Of a stretch of DNA of 64,000 bases, positions 31,520-44,664 are shown one piece after another; the first letter of the stretch is position 1; each line of letters begins with the position of its first letter. Under the pieces are notes generated by a model. That model did no database searches. It was not told where the DNA came from and saw only the letters and a list, made by a program, of their open reading frames with translations. The stretch comes from Poa pratensis (lineage: Eukaryota > Streptophyta > Magnoliopsida > Poales > Poaceae), in NCBI GenBank assembly GCA_947311845.1, contig CAMZMU010000059.1, positions 41,300,982 to 41,364,981 on the forward strand, in the 5' to 3' direction. The position numbers were made by a program, and so were the translations under genes.

Positions 31520-34500
31520 AAGATGATCCCTCCTAAAACCATGTAGTGTTCTCCTATAGCGTGCACCACCGAAAGTTCTCCGTTACGAGGCAGGCCGTGA
31601 CGATCGGGTGTCAGACGTATCTGCGTTCGCATAAGGTGGGTGTAAGCCACGTTGCACAAGCAATACGCTATAGGTTATAATGGCGAGCCTAGCATGTACA
31701 GACATGGCCTCGGAACACAGTGACCGAAAGGTTAAGCATGAGTCACATAGTTGTTGTGATTGACATAAACGATGTCTACCTTTGAAGCTATGCTATCGGC
31801 CGTGACGATCGGGGATAGTGTATCGAATGAGGATCATGTAATCACTAAGACGATGCGAGGGATACTCGTCTTGAGTGGGAGTTCTAGTAGTTTTACTTTG
31901 AAAACTTAGTTTTATTTTGAAAACTAGAACCCATATTTTATTATGAACAAAAGTCTTTATGCTTTGCAAAACCTTTGTAGATGATAACCTCTTCTATAGC
32001 CCTGTTAGACTTAGGCGCATTCCTGCGTTTTGAGAAACTTAAAAGAGATGGGTCCAAACTTCATAGTTTTATACCATAGCTTGAGGATACTCCTTGTTTC
32101 AAACCTTTTAGCTCTATACGATACAAAACCCGCTAGGAGATAAAACCGGAGATTCCATTGACAAAAGATAATTCAGATTATCAAGTTTTGTGCGGATAAT
32201 TTCATCATAGTCCAGTGTATGCTATGATCTCTGCCGTTGAGAATGAACTGTGGGTGCGTGTTGACAGACCGCGAATGGTCGCTGAGATTGATGATCTGTA
32301 TTCACCGTAAATCAGGCTTTCTTCTCAACTAGATGGAAGAGAACACTCGCATTAGAAGAGCATGTGGCAGTCATACCTGATGACATTGGTCATACTAGAT
32401 GACATTGGTCATATTTGATGACATTGAGACGCCTCGCTCAACTCGATCACTTGATGACAGACAACGTTGCCAGGTGCAAATAGTTTGTCATAGACTATGT
32501 CATGAAAGGGGAATCATTCACCTTCATGAATTCTTGATTACATTGCAGAATCTAGAAGATGAAGCAGATCGCCGGAAAGTCATCAATGATGATGGTATAT
32601 ATATGATATACACATTATAAATGTTTGACGTAAACAACGTACTCACTGCAGTGACTAAGTTGTGATACTAGTCATGTTTTATGAAAACAAGATTTTCTGC
32701 TTGAGTAGCTTGGAAGGATGAGGAGACAATGTGTGTTGATGATGGCAAGCAAACATGTTGTGATAGCCATAGACACTCTCTCTCAACATCCACCATTTGG
32801 ATTAATTTGGATTTGAACAAATATTCCTTTTGATCGCTTGTGAGCATGATCATTATAAGTGTCTTTCTCTTGCGAGACAATCATTCATATTTGTTAGTGA
32901 CAAATCGTTGTCCTACATTTATGAGCGATATAATGATCATACACCGATCGTGAATGGAATGTTCATATGTGAATCTAAATGTTAGTAGTTCATACATTTA
33001 TAATATTCATGCCAAAGGATACAAACTTAGTAATGACACCACATTTATGTGGCACTCACGTTTTGAATCATGTCAAAGTTATAAGCATAAAGAAGCTCCA
33101 TTCTGATGGATCTATGAGTCTTTGGATTTTGATCTTCTGACACTTGCAAGATAACTAAGACACCGTTTTCAGGAAACGGGCGTATAACTTATTGAAATAT
33201 CATACATAATTGATGTGTGTGGATCAATGAAGTATTTCAACGTGTAGTGGAAATCATTATTTAGTAAACTTTACCAAAGATTGATTTAAGTAGATGTATG
33301 GGCATCCGCTTAATGAAATGCTGGTCTGAATAGTTTGATAAATTCAAATAAAGTTCAGAAGTAAAGTAGGAAAGTAAACTTAACAAGATAATCAATTTCC
33401 TACGATACAGATCGAGGGAACGAGGATTTGAGTTATGAGTTTGGCATATCATTGGAAGACTTGTGAAAAGAGTTCCACAAATTACGCCGTATGGAACATC
33501 ACAATGTTATGGTGTGTTAGAACGTCGTAATCACACGATATTGGATTGTGTGTTATTAATTATATCTCTTATCGAATTGTTGTGATCATTAGAGTCGTAT
33601 GGTAGGAACAGAACATTCACTTTAGATAGTAGGGAAACCATCTAAATCCATGGAGGCAATACCATATGAATTATGGCATGGCTTTTAGCCTAGATTGTCG
33701 TTTTGGTATTTTAGTGTTTCGATACGATTAAACCTAAAATGGATAAATCTTTGTAGTGTACCTAAAAGAATTAGTTGGGTACGTGTCTCACGACAAAAAG
33801 GTAAAATTGTTGCCGGAATATACCTTACTCAAGAAACAGGTTCTTGTCCGAAGGTATAAGTGAGAAAGAAAGTAGAGCAGGACGGAGTTAATGAACTTCC
33901 TCTCCAGACATCAGAGTGACGCAACGGAAACTGTTTCGGTACCGGAAACTGTTCCGATATCGTCCTCCATAGATGAAAGAAAGCTAATGATAATGATCAT
34001 GATGCTCTAAGCTCATACTAAGATCGTAGGCATACGAGAATAGTTTCCGCACCATGTGCTACGACTATCTTGTTATGAAATGTCATGTTTATGGAACGTG
34101 AAAGTACCTACGAACTACAAAGAAGCGATGGTGGACCTAAGTCCGAGAAATGGCTATGAGCCATATATAATCCGAGATAAAATCCATGTACAATAACTAA
34201 GTAATGACTTAGGTATATTTTATTAATGGCATTCAGGCCATTGAAAGTAAATGGAATTTTATGATAAATAGACGCTGACGGAAAGACAACCGTCTATAAG
34301 GATCGATTTGTCACAAAACTGTTTTGACAAATTCAAAAGTTGACCGCAACGAGATTGTGTCTCAAGTGGCGATGCCTAAGTTTATTTAGGATTGTTCTAG
34401 CAATTATTATCAATTAAGAAATTGATGGATGGATGAAGAAAACCGTGTTCCCTAATGGCAACATTAAGGAAGAGTTGTAACCGGTACAACAAGTAGGTTT

Positions 34501-37400
34501 GGTTGATCCTAAGGATGCTAGACATGTATGCAAACTTTAGTTGTCCATTCATGGGCTGAAGCAAGCATATCGGAGCTGGAATCTTCATTTTGATAATGTG
34601 ATCAAAGGATTTTGGAGTTGTCCAAAATAGTTGAAGAAACCTGCAGTTACAAGAAGTGAGTGGGAGCTAAGTAGCTTTTCTTGAATGGCATATTTGAGTG
34701 GGAGCTAAAAAGAAATTCCCTTGTCTTATATGTGGAAGGCATATTTGAGTGGGAGCTAGGTGTCATTCCAGACTTTATATGTAATGACATATTGAGAATG
34801 ATACAGATCCTCTAGTAAAGTATGAATGATTATTTAAGTGATTAAATTTTCTATGAATGAAGTTTAGAGTATTAGGCTTTAAATCTATAATTCGTATAGA
34901 TCATAAGGGGCTTAGTAACATTAGGTCGGAATATTTTTCTAGGTCAAGATTCTGAAATGTTTCAGAATAGAACAAGCAAAGAAAAGGATTCTTACTTGTA
35001 TGACTAGGTAAAATATTATCTTGGCATTTCAGCGATAGTTATTGAAAGAAAAAGATGTCCGACATCCTCTATGCCTTAGTCATAGATTCTATCATACTGA
35101 AAGCTTGGCTTGATGTGACCCAAGTTCTTGGTTGAAGAACGGGTTCTAGAGTGATCCCTGGATGGATCAATGAACAAACGTTAAGTATATCCTTCAGTGT
35201 CTACAGAGAACTGAAGATATGTTTCATGTATGGGTGAGAGTGAAGAGATAACTTGCCGTAAAAGGGTTACGATGATGCAAGTTATGACACTGACCCATAC
35301 GGCTAGAAATCTCATACAGGAGTCCTTTGTTTTAAAGAAAGGGTTAGATTGCGAAGTTGCATATGAATGCACTATCGTAGAAGGGTTAGCTTGCGAAATT
35401 GCATATGAATGCACTGTCGCATGATCTACATAGGTATAGAAATATATGGCTATTTCGGAAGTAGCAAGTATGATTGGACTGAGCAGTTTTTCCGAGCATG
35501 CCTGGTTTCCCTTAATAGATCTCTTAGACTTTTAAGGCTCATGCTGTGTGAAATTTTTGAGTCTCACTCCATCAACAAGCATATATTTCACCGTTATCAT
35601 ATGATACGAGATGATGTCAAACTAGGTGACATAGTAGTGTTGCAAAGCACATACAGATCTCAATGTGAGAAGATCTGTTGACTGAACCTCTTCCACGAGA
35701 CAAGCATGCACCATATTGCTATAGGTGTTAAGCTTTTACCAAGTTGTAAACTAGATTAATTGGTACTCTAGTGCAAGTGGGAGACTGTTGGAGATATGCC
35801 CTAGAGGCAATTAATAAAGTGATTTTATTTGTCATATCTCAATTGTTCATAATATGTTTTAAATACCATGCTATAACTGTATTACGCGGAAACATTAATA
35901 CACGTGTGGTATGAAAACAACCAGGTCCCTAGTAGCCTCTATTTAACTAGTTCGTTGGGCAACAGATGATCAAGGTTTCCTGATCATGGATAATTACGTC
36001 GGTTGACAACGGAGTCATGTCATTAGGTGAATGATGTGATGGACATACCCAAAATATAGAAACGTAGTGTTCATACCTTCGACTGTGAGATCATATCAAA
36101 TCTCTGCTTCTGGAAGATGCGGCTGATCGCATCAAACGGCATGTCTTATATAGCGTGACAATAAAGGTGACACTTTCGGGTATCGGAAGGAAGCAGTAGA
36201 AGCGAGTGATCAAGAGCGGAAATTGCCAGTCCACATAGCAGGATAGATACTCTGGGCCCACTCGGTGAGATTACATCAATGAGCTTGCAAGCATGTGACT
36301 AGGTCACGGGGATGTAATATCACAGACGAGTAAAGATAGATTTGTCAATGATGAGGTCATGCTCGGTAATCGTGATACCGGAGAACGACGCTCGGACAAT
36401 CTAAGTATCGCTAGGCAAGAGGATGAGACTGGACGTCTAAAGGTTCAAACGATAAAAGTCATTCGTGGACGCACAGGGGCTATCATGGGTATCCAGATCC
36501 CGCTGTTAGTCATTGATCGGAGAACGTGTCTCGATCATGTCTGGAGTGATCCCGAACCGTAGGGTAACACACTTAAGGGTAGGTGACGATTAGATTGGAT
36601 ATAAGAGAAAAGAAACCGGGAACTCCGGAAGTGTTCCGGAACTTGTCCGATGTTGATCGGAGGCAACGAAATATGTTTTCGGGGTCCGAATGAATTAAAT
36701 AATATGTATTTAATATTAATAAGTGTTATTAGTGATTAAATATATTTTTTATTTAATTAAATTCGAATTTAAAATACATTAAAAGACATTAAATTCCCTA
36801 AAAGAAAAGGAAAAGAAAAAAGGGGAGGAGGGCCAGCCACCCTGGGTGGGCCGAATGGGGCCCACCAGGGCCGGCGGCTGCCCTCCTTGGCCGGCCAACC
36901 ATGTGGGGTTTAGTCCCACATGGCTTAGCCAAGGGAGAAGGTCTCCCCCCTCTCCTTTAAATAGGGACCCCCTATGCCTTGGAGATCATCCCTTCTTCCT
37001 TCTTCTCTCCTACCTTGAGCGTGGTTCCGTTTCTGGAGCTACGTACGAGGAGGGAAGTCTCTCTACCTTACGCACACCGCCGTGCTTCGAGATCCAATCT
37101 TCTACTTCCGCTGCTCTGCTGGATCTGGAGCTCGGAGGTCGTCATCTACACCGCACATGTGTGGAACTGCGAGGCGCTACTACGTGGCGCTGGGAGTACG
37201 ACTACTTCCTCCACACGACCTTGAGGTCGGCTTCGTCGGCTTCATCGACAATGTTTGTGCGGGAACGTAATCCCGCTTTCGGTCTACAAGGGTATGTACT
37301 CCGTCCTCCTTCGTATAGTATATCTGCATAGTTAGATCTTGGCTAGTTTATGGTTATCGTCGGTAGGAAAGTTTTTGTTTTCTGTCTACGATTCCCAACA
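31520..37400 (+). mobile_element. Degraded copia retrotransposon of the Angela/BARE group with complete 3' LTR
   Basis: The 3' LTR runs from TGTTGGAGATATGCCCTAGA at 35786 to ...TTCCCAACA at 37400 (1615 bp), preceded by the purine-rich AAGTGGGAGAC. These termini are the hallmark of BARE1/WIS/Angela-group elements in Triticeae. Upstream, translated fragments follow copia order in broken frames: a GAG-pre-integrase-like segment near 33085-33240, integrase-like sequence near 33480-33780 (TPYEMWHG-like and CVP-like blocks), reverse transcriptase-like sequence near 34100-34620 (GNIKEEL, HGLKQAYRSW), and RNase H-like remains near 35080-35200. Many stops and shifts. No 5' LTR or primer-binding site was found, so the left limit (31520) is an estimate; 31520-32300 is assigned only by context. 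Confidence 0.75.
35786..37400 (+). repeat. 3' LTR of the Angela-like element
   Basis: Starts TG and ends CA with short inverted ends (TGTTGG ... CCAACA). The right boundary is fixed because LINE coding sequence begins at 37401. The would-be 5-bp target copy GAGGA (37401-37405) has no partner, as the 5' end of the element is lost. Confidence 0.85.
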
Positions 37401-38113
37401 GAGGAAAGTCAACCTGATTAAAAAGCTCAAGGCTGATGATGGCAGTGTGGTTGAAGGCGATGAAAATTTGCGTTCGTTCATCTCTAATTACTACCAAAGT
37501 CTCTTTACCTCCACTAATGGGACCCGGGAGGCCGAGCTGCTGAATTATGTCCCTTCCGTGGTCACTCCGGAGATGAACTCTTTCTTGAGAAGGCCCTTCA
37601 CTCCCGAGGAGATCATGATCGCTCTTAGCTCCATGGGAGACCTTAAGGCGCCAGGCCCTGATGGTATGCCAGCCATTTTCTTCAAGAGGTTTTGGGATCT
37701 GATTGGTAGTAGAGTTCAACAAGAGATTCTGGAGGTTCTGAATGGGGGTCCGATTCTAGCTGGCTGGAATGAGACGGTGATCATCCTGATTCCCAAGGTC
37801 AAGAACCCAGAACGCATCAAGGACTTATGCCCAATTAGTCTTTGTAACTTGGTCTTCAAGATCGTCTCCAAGGTGATTGCCTGCCGCTTCAAGGAGGTCC
37901 TGGATGATATCATTTCTCAAAGCCAAAGCGCCTTTGTGGCTGGGCGGCTCATCACTGACAATATTCTCATAGCCTACGAGACAACTCACTAAATGCACCT
38001 GCGAAAGGGGGGCACGATGGTCTTGCTGCTGTGAAGCTGGACATGAGTAAAGCTTTCGACCGAGTGGAGTGGTCCTTCCTGAAAAACATGATGCTGAAAT
38101 TTGGGTTCGACAC
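37401..38113 (+). pseudogene. LINE ORF2, left piece (N-terminal reverse transcriptase)
   Basis: Encodes the start of a plant L1-type reverse transcriptase: the linker KVNLIKKLKADDG, then FTPEEIMIALSSMGDLKAPG, DGMPAIFFKRFWDLIG, VIILIPKVKNPERIKDLCPI and FVAGRLITDNILIAYE. The endonuclease domain is missing because the Angela LTR borders this piece. A TAA at 37990-37992 and a frameshift in the GGGGGG run near 38010 precede VKLDMSKAFDRVEW (catalytic Asp). The frame resumes at 47856 after the nested element: GACAC plus GCATTGG joins as D-T-H-W. Confidence 0.92.
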
Positions 38114-39559
38114 TGATAATCCCCAAGAGCAAGGAATCACTGTAGCACAATTCGATAAGTATTGAGTGTCGAACCCACGAGGAGCTGAAGGTAAACTATC
38201 TATTCTCTAAAGCCCTATAACCCTCTTATACGATCGTTTATGCAAAGCAATAAATATGAAAAGAACTAACTAATGAAAGCAAGTGATGTGGAATGGGTTT
38301 TTCTAGTAACAAGTTTCTCAATCAAGTTTTAGACACAAGTTTCTTAGAGCAAGTTTCTCTCAGTAGTTTTCTCAAGCAAGTTTCTCAAGTAGCAAGTATC
38401 AAATATCTCAAGTAGCAAATATCTCAAGGGAGCAAATGTTCTAGCAATTGTTATTTCATTCGCGTGGTTGTCACAATTAGTGAAGCACATGTTTCAGTCT
38501 TAGTTGTTTCTTTTAGGTGGGAGCCATAAATAGGTGTAGCCAAGTAAATGAGCAATAACACAACTCTTATGATGGATCTCATGGCCAAATAAATGTGCAG
38601 CACAAGAATTATTAAGACATAATTGTCCCACCATAGCCTTAAGTTCTAGGGTCCCCCATAAATATCCCCCATAAAGTAACTTCAAGTCTCAGACACCGGT
38701 TTCTCTCTACTCCGACATGTCCTACTCAATCCATTACGCTACGGTGATCACCTTACATGCATTCCCCAACATATGCGTGCACTCATATATTGTACATAAA
38801 GACAATCATAAAAGATAACAACACTTGTATGCAACCAATCAACGAACTATTTCACAAGTGCCATGAACAAATCACTTCTCAAACACAGATGGGAGACACA
38901 ATAGATCAAGGGAATAGTATATTGCATCATACATCATGTTTGCCAAGAGTTTACAGTGGGGAGATGGAGATGATCTTGCTGTAGATGTTGATGATGAACA
39001 CGCCGGAGGGGGGTGGAGCCCTCCGGAGGTGATTCCGGCGGCGTTTCCCCCCTCCGATCTTCTCCGGCGGCAGCCTTCTGACTCTCTGTTTCGTGGTTTT
39101 CTGTTTCTCCGCCGCCTCCTTTCGCGAAACGCCAGGGGACCTTTTTTATAGGCGTTTTTAGGTCAAGACGGAGTCGGTGGACGAAAAATCGACGGCCACG
39201 GAGCTCCGAGGGGGAAACGAGCTGGGCCCACGCGGCCATGTACTTTAGGCCGCGTGGGACCCTCCATTTCCAGCCTGTTGGGCTTCTGGTCTTCAATTTA
39301 AGCCCATTGCGTTCGTCTCGAAAATTCTGAACCGTGCTCTTTGACCTTGCCCTTTTTGGAGTCCCGAAGCTCCCGGAAAGTCTGAAACACTAAAAAAGAC
39401 GTTTTCTGGAAAAACAGGGTTAATTCCAAATAAATGGGAAAACTATGAAGTATTCCCAAAATCATTATAAAACATTGATATAACCCTTATATGATGCAAA
39501 TATGATTGGAATATAAGCAATTAAAGTGCAAAGTTCATGTATGCATTTTACATGCATCA
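38114..39559 (-). repeat. Left (3') LTR of the Athila-like element
   Basis: 1446 bp. The open frames inside it (for example near 38500-38685 and 38934-39296) are shared with the other LTR and have no recognisable domain. Confidence 0.9.
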
Positions 39560-42381
39560 ACATCCCCAAGCTTAATCCATGCTCGTCCTCGAGTATGAAG
39601 ATGATAAAACTAACATGGACTTTGCAATTTAATACTTAACAATGAATATCAAAGATGATTACTATTGCTACATATAGTCAAATGATTCATTCTTCAAAGG
39701 AGTAGCAATATGCAAATAGTTTATGAAGTGATATCAAGTATTCATGACAAGGATGTTCATTGATAGTTCACAAAGTGTAACATGGTAGCAAGTAGTATGG
39801 ACCACATGTATGCATAATGATAAGTATGGACATCCTACATTGGTCATAGAGTGATGATGAAAATCTGAATATGATAGGTGACACTTTGGAAAGATGTATA
39901 TGAGTAGAGGTAAAGCATGCATAAGTTTCATCCAACTCCAAACTCTTCTACTTAAGTTAATGATTGCAATAAGGTATTCATTGGTGTCAAGCTCTCATTG
40001 CCCCTATCATAGCATCTTGAATGATTAAGGTTAAAGTGAAAGCAAATATGAGTAGTGTGCTTGATAAAGAAAGGTTGATGTCTCATGCCCCTTGAATACA
40101 AGTACCTACACCATGTGTTACTCAACTTAGGAAACAAAGCAAGTTCAATTAAATATCATTGTAAGCATAATAGTATCATCAAGAGCGTCAACTGGGGTAC
40201 CTCTTGTCCCAGGATATGGAACAAGCCCATATCAAAATGACAAGACAAACAAACAAAATGAACAATCTCAACACCCTTTTTATTTACCATTGGAATAGCT
40301 TTTTATTGTAAGGTGTATCACAGAAGGTTCACCATAGTATGTAAGTAAATTTCCACCATGAATGATGCATGGCTTAGATTAGCGGCCCAGGCGTCTCTCT
40401 AACCATTTATACAAACTCATTTAAACTTACTATTTCCACATTTATTTCACATGATAAGCATCCATAAACAAAAGTACATGATATCAACTAAATGAAATGA
40501 AGAGCATGTTGAAAGCTTGCATGTGACAGCACATATGGGCTAACTTCCAACCCAAAACATTTATCAAGCCACTAACATCATAATCTTAATCACAATGGGT
40601 CAGTTTTATTTATGCAATAAAAGTAAAATGTGCATCAAGTTCGTGAGAGCTATATAACCAACTTTTTCCATCACAATCAATAACATAAACATTTTCATTC
40701 AGAGGTAAGATAACACAAACAACATGAAACATACTCGGAATAGCATATAGCTAGTAGGTAGATATGGTGGACTCACTGGAATAACTTTGGTTGAAGGTGT
40801 TGGAAACAAGTTTTGCTTGTTGGAATGTTTGGGCTAGCAAAAGGGAGAAAGTTGACCATCTAGATGCATGCATGAGTGTCCATAGAACTAACTAATCCAT
40901 GTTAAACCAAGTAAAATAACAATCAGCACCAAAACATGAATAAGTGATAGCTCTTCAAAAAGATTTGCAAACTATTACTCATAAACAAGCTCATGAATCA
41001 TGCAACTATATGTATCATTAAAAATCAACTCAAACATCCCTTTTCCCAATCTTATAAAAGCATCCAACATATTTCAACCCATATTTCCAGTAGCTCTTAT
41101 TATAAATGATATGTGGTGGTCTCTCAAGACTCAACAAAAAAAAAACGACGCTCCAAGTTTATGCGATAAAGTGTTTCGATCGAAAAACAGAAGTTGGACG
41201 TGTGCAAACCGAGAGTGTGTAGGTCCAGCGGGGTTGTCTTCACATCCCCAAGCTTATGGTCTTCACCATCCTTGGATAGCTCTTGGTGCATCTCCTCCAA
41301 TCCCTGTGAAAAAACTTCAAAACACCGTTTCTCCCATCTCTTTTCTGTGGGGTGCATTAATAGTGATAAACAAATAGGTTCTTGCTGCATATAATCCTTG
41401 AACAAAAATTCATATGAATGTCCAGAAAGTATATAATGTTGTATGCCTACTCATAAACTCAATTGGATCAAAAAGATTCAACTTAAAAGCTCAAAGCATG
41501 CATCAAACAAAATGGGACAGAATCTGTCCAAAAAACAGCAGCAGCAAAACGTATTTTTCTACCCTACCAAACTTTCTCGAAAAATTCCGAAACAATTCAT
41601 GCATACAGAGGATGAAAAGTTGCAACTACAGTTCAAATATGAGCTCATTCGGAGTTACAGAATAAGAATTAAAAATCATACCGTGCACAGATTCGTGCAG
41701 GAATAAAATCTCCGAACTCAAATAGCAACTTTTCAAGACCAACATGGGTAAAACTTGGCACTTTATTAAAAACTCCAAACTAAACTAGACACAAGATCTC
41801 TTGTTACAGCAAGAGGACACAAAGAAAAATCACACACAAAAATAACCGGGTTGCCTCCCGCAAAGCGTATTCTTTATAGCCATATAGCTAGGCTTGTTAG
41901 CACTAATCTTGATGTTTTTGTATCTGCATGTTTATTTTCTGTATTTGCATGTATTAGCTGGGTGTGTGTGTTCCGCATGTATGCTGGAGCCGTGCGATAC
42001 GGCAAGCCGGTGAGATGCCGTTGGTGGCGAGAAGCCGCTGTGTTGCATGCATGGATTTGGACGCTATCCAGTTGTTAGCCGAAGGCCTGGTCATAGTGCT
42101 TAGAGAGATTCTAGGAGATGATAAGGTCAGCTGTTAGTGGGTTAGTGGCTTAGTGCATGGGTTAGTGGCGTGAGTGGCCTCTGGCCGTGTGTGTGCGTGT
42201 GCCTATTTAAGGTGATGTAATCTGCATGTTTCATAGAGTCAAGAGAATAGAGAAGAAAACTTGTGGCTGTGTGAAACAGCGCAAGACCAAATCCTTTGTC
42301 TTTTGAGAGCTGCGTGAAGTAGCAGAGAGAGAGGTTCAGGGAGTTGAGTGATTCAACTCCTACATTTGGTATCAGAGCCGG

Positions 42382-43260
42382 ATGACGAAGACGATGCCGC
42401 GCGACGCCGACGCTGCGGCGAGTGGAGCCATGGTGACCAGTGGCGAAAGCGGTTCGGCGATGGCGGCGGCCGCCGGCAAGGTGTCGGTGCCGCTGCTAAC
42501 CAGGACGAACTACTCAGCATGGGCGCTGAGGATGAAGTACATCCTGCGTGTACACGGCGCATGGGGTGCCGTCGATCAGGAGAGCTCATCCGCGGAAGCC
42601 GGCGGGATCAAGGAGGAGATGGCCATGACCATCATCTCGCAAGGGATCGACGACGAGACGCTGCTGCGAGTTGCGGAGAAGGAGACCGCGGCGGATGTGT
42701 GGGCGGCGCTTCGCTCCATGCACATCGGCGCCGAGCGTGTCCGGGAGGTGAGAATTCAATCCTTGCGCTCGGATTTTGATGGCCTCAAGATGTCTTATGC
42801 AGAGTCCGCGGATGATTTTGCGGCGAAGTTCACGATGCTTGTGGGGCGTATCCGTGAGCTTGGAGACCCCATGGAGGAGAAGTACATCGTGAAGAAGCTG
42901 CTGCGAGCCGTCTCCAAGAAGTACATCGGCGTTGCTTCTTCCATTGGGCTGTTCTGTGACGTGAACAAGATGTCCATGGAGGAGGCCATTTGATCATTGA
43001 AGGCGCATGAAGAGCTCCTCAAGGGACAAGAGGAGGAAGGTACCGAAGAGAAGCTTCTCATGATGAGGGGACATGACTCGTCGCGAGGACGAGGCCGCGG
43101 ACATGGCCGTGGTGGAGCGCGCAGAGACAAGAGCGAGGCACAATGCTACAATTGTGATGACTTTGGACATTTTGCATGGGAGTGTCCCGAGAAGAAGAAG
43201 AAGGAGGAGGAGAAGGCACTGCTCGCTGGTTACGGCAGTGACGGACCTGCTCTTCTTTGA
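42382..43260 (+). CDS. Retrotransposon Gag (copia type), first unit, interrupted by an in-frame TGA
   Basis: The structural protein that packages retrotransposon RNA. The ATG lies 3 nt after the primer site. Residues about 35-52 (VPLLTRTNYSAWALRMK) and the following UBN2-like region (AMTIISQGIDDETLL, DVWAALRSMH, YIVKKLLRAVSKKY) match copia Gag. A TGA at 42991-42993 follows EEAI; the same frame then continues (LKAHEELLKGQEEE) through an RG-rich basic stretch to a CCHC zinc knuckle, C-x2-C-x4-H-x4-C at 43144-43185, and stops at 43258. Without the TGA it would be 292 residues. There is no protease, integrase or reverse transcriptase. Either one nonsense mutation occurred before dimer formation, or the stop is read through. 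Confidence 0.88.
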
Positions 43261-43785
43261 AGCCGAGTGAAGATGAACATCAAGATTAGGGGGTTGATTG
43301 TTAGCACTAATCTTGATGTTTTTGTATCTGCATGTTTATTTTCTGTATTTGCATGTATTAGCTGGGTGTGTGTGTTCCGCATGTATGCTGGAGCCGTGCG
43401 ATACGGCAAGCCGGTGAGATGCCGTTGGTGGCGAGAAGCCGCTGTGTTGCATGCATGGATTTGGACGCTATCCAGTTGTTAGCCGAAGGCCTGGTCATAG
43501 TGCTTAGAGAGATTCTAGGAGATGATAAGGTCAGCTGTTAGTGGGTTAGTGGCTTAGTGCATGGGTTAGTGGCGTGAGTGGCCTCTGGCCGTGTGTGTGC
43601 GTGTGCCTATTTAAGGTGATGTAATCTGCATGTTTCATAGAGTCAAGAGAATAGAGAAGAAAACTTGTGGCTGTGTGAAACAGCGCAAGACCAAATCCTT
43701 TGTCTTTTGAGAGCTGCGTGAAGTAGCAGAGAGAGAGGTTCAGGGAGTTGAGTGATTCAACTCCTACATTTGGTATCAGAGCCGG

Positions 43786-44664
43786 ATGACGAAGACGATG
43801 CCGCGCGACGCCGACGCTGCGGCGAGTGGAGCCATGGTGACCAGTGGCGAAAGCGGTTCGGCGATGGCGGCGGCCGCCGGCAAGGTGTCGGTGCCGCTGC
43901 TAACCAGGACGAACTACTCAGCATGGGCGCTGAGGATGAAGTACATCCTGCGTGTACACGGCGCATGGGGTGCCGTCGATCAGGAGAGCTCATCCGCGGA
44001 AGCCGGCGGGATCAAGGAGGAGATGGCCATGACCATCATCTCGCAAGGGATCGACGACGAGACGCTGCTGCGAGTTGCGGAGAAGGAGACCGCGGCGGAT
44101 GTGTGGGCGGCGCTTCGCTCCATGCACATCGGCGCCGAGCGTGTCCGGGAGGTGAGAATTCAATCCTTGCGCTCGGATTTTGATGGCCTCAAGATGTCTT
44201 ATGCAGAGTCCGCGGATGATTTTGCGGCGAAGTTCACGATGCTTGTGGGGCGTATCCGTGAGCTTGGAGACCCCATGGAGGAGAAGTACATCGTGAAGAA
44301 GCTGCTGCGAGCCGTCTCCAAGAAGTACATCGGCGTTGCTTCTTCCATTGGGCTGTTCTGTGACGTGAACAAGATGTCCATGGAGGAGGCCATTTGATCA
44401 TTGAAGGCGCATGAAGAGCTCCTCAAGGGACAAGAGGAGGAAGGTACCGAAGAGAAGCTTCTCATGATGAGGGGACATGACTCGTCGCGAGGACGAGGCC
44501 GCGGACATGGCCGTGGTGGAGCGCGCAGAGACAAGAGCGAGGCACAATGCTACAATTGTGATGACTTTGGACATTTTGCATGGGAGTGTCCCGAGAAGAA
44601 GAAGAAGGAGGAGGAGAAGGCACTGCTCGCTGGTTACGGCAGTGACGGACCTGCTCTTCTTTGA
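43786..44664 (+). CDS. Retrotransposon Gag, second unit, identical to the first
   Basis: An exact repeat of the first Gag unit at +1404 bp, including the in-frame TGA (44395-44397) and the zinc knuckle (44548-44589). The full identity of coding and non-coding parts shows the duplication is very young or that the repeats are being homogenised. Confidence 0.88.

Noticed and set aside
38500..39296. Open frames inside the Athila-like LTRs (both copies)
   Set aside because: They are short, have no domain, and are conserved only as part of the young LTR pair.
41851..43482. Short plus-strand frames repeated at 41851, 43267 and 44671
   Set aside because: They lie inside the three LTRs of the gag-only element and are identical only because the LTRs are identical.
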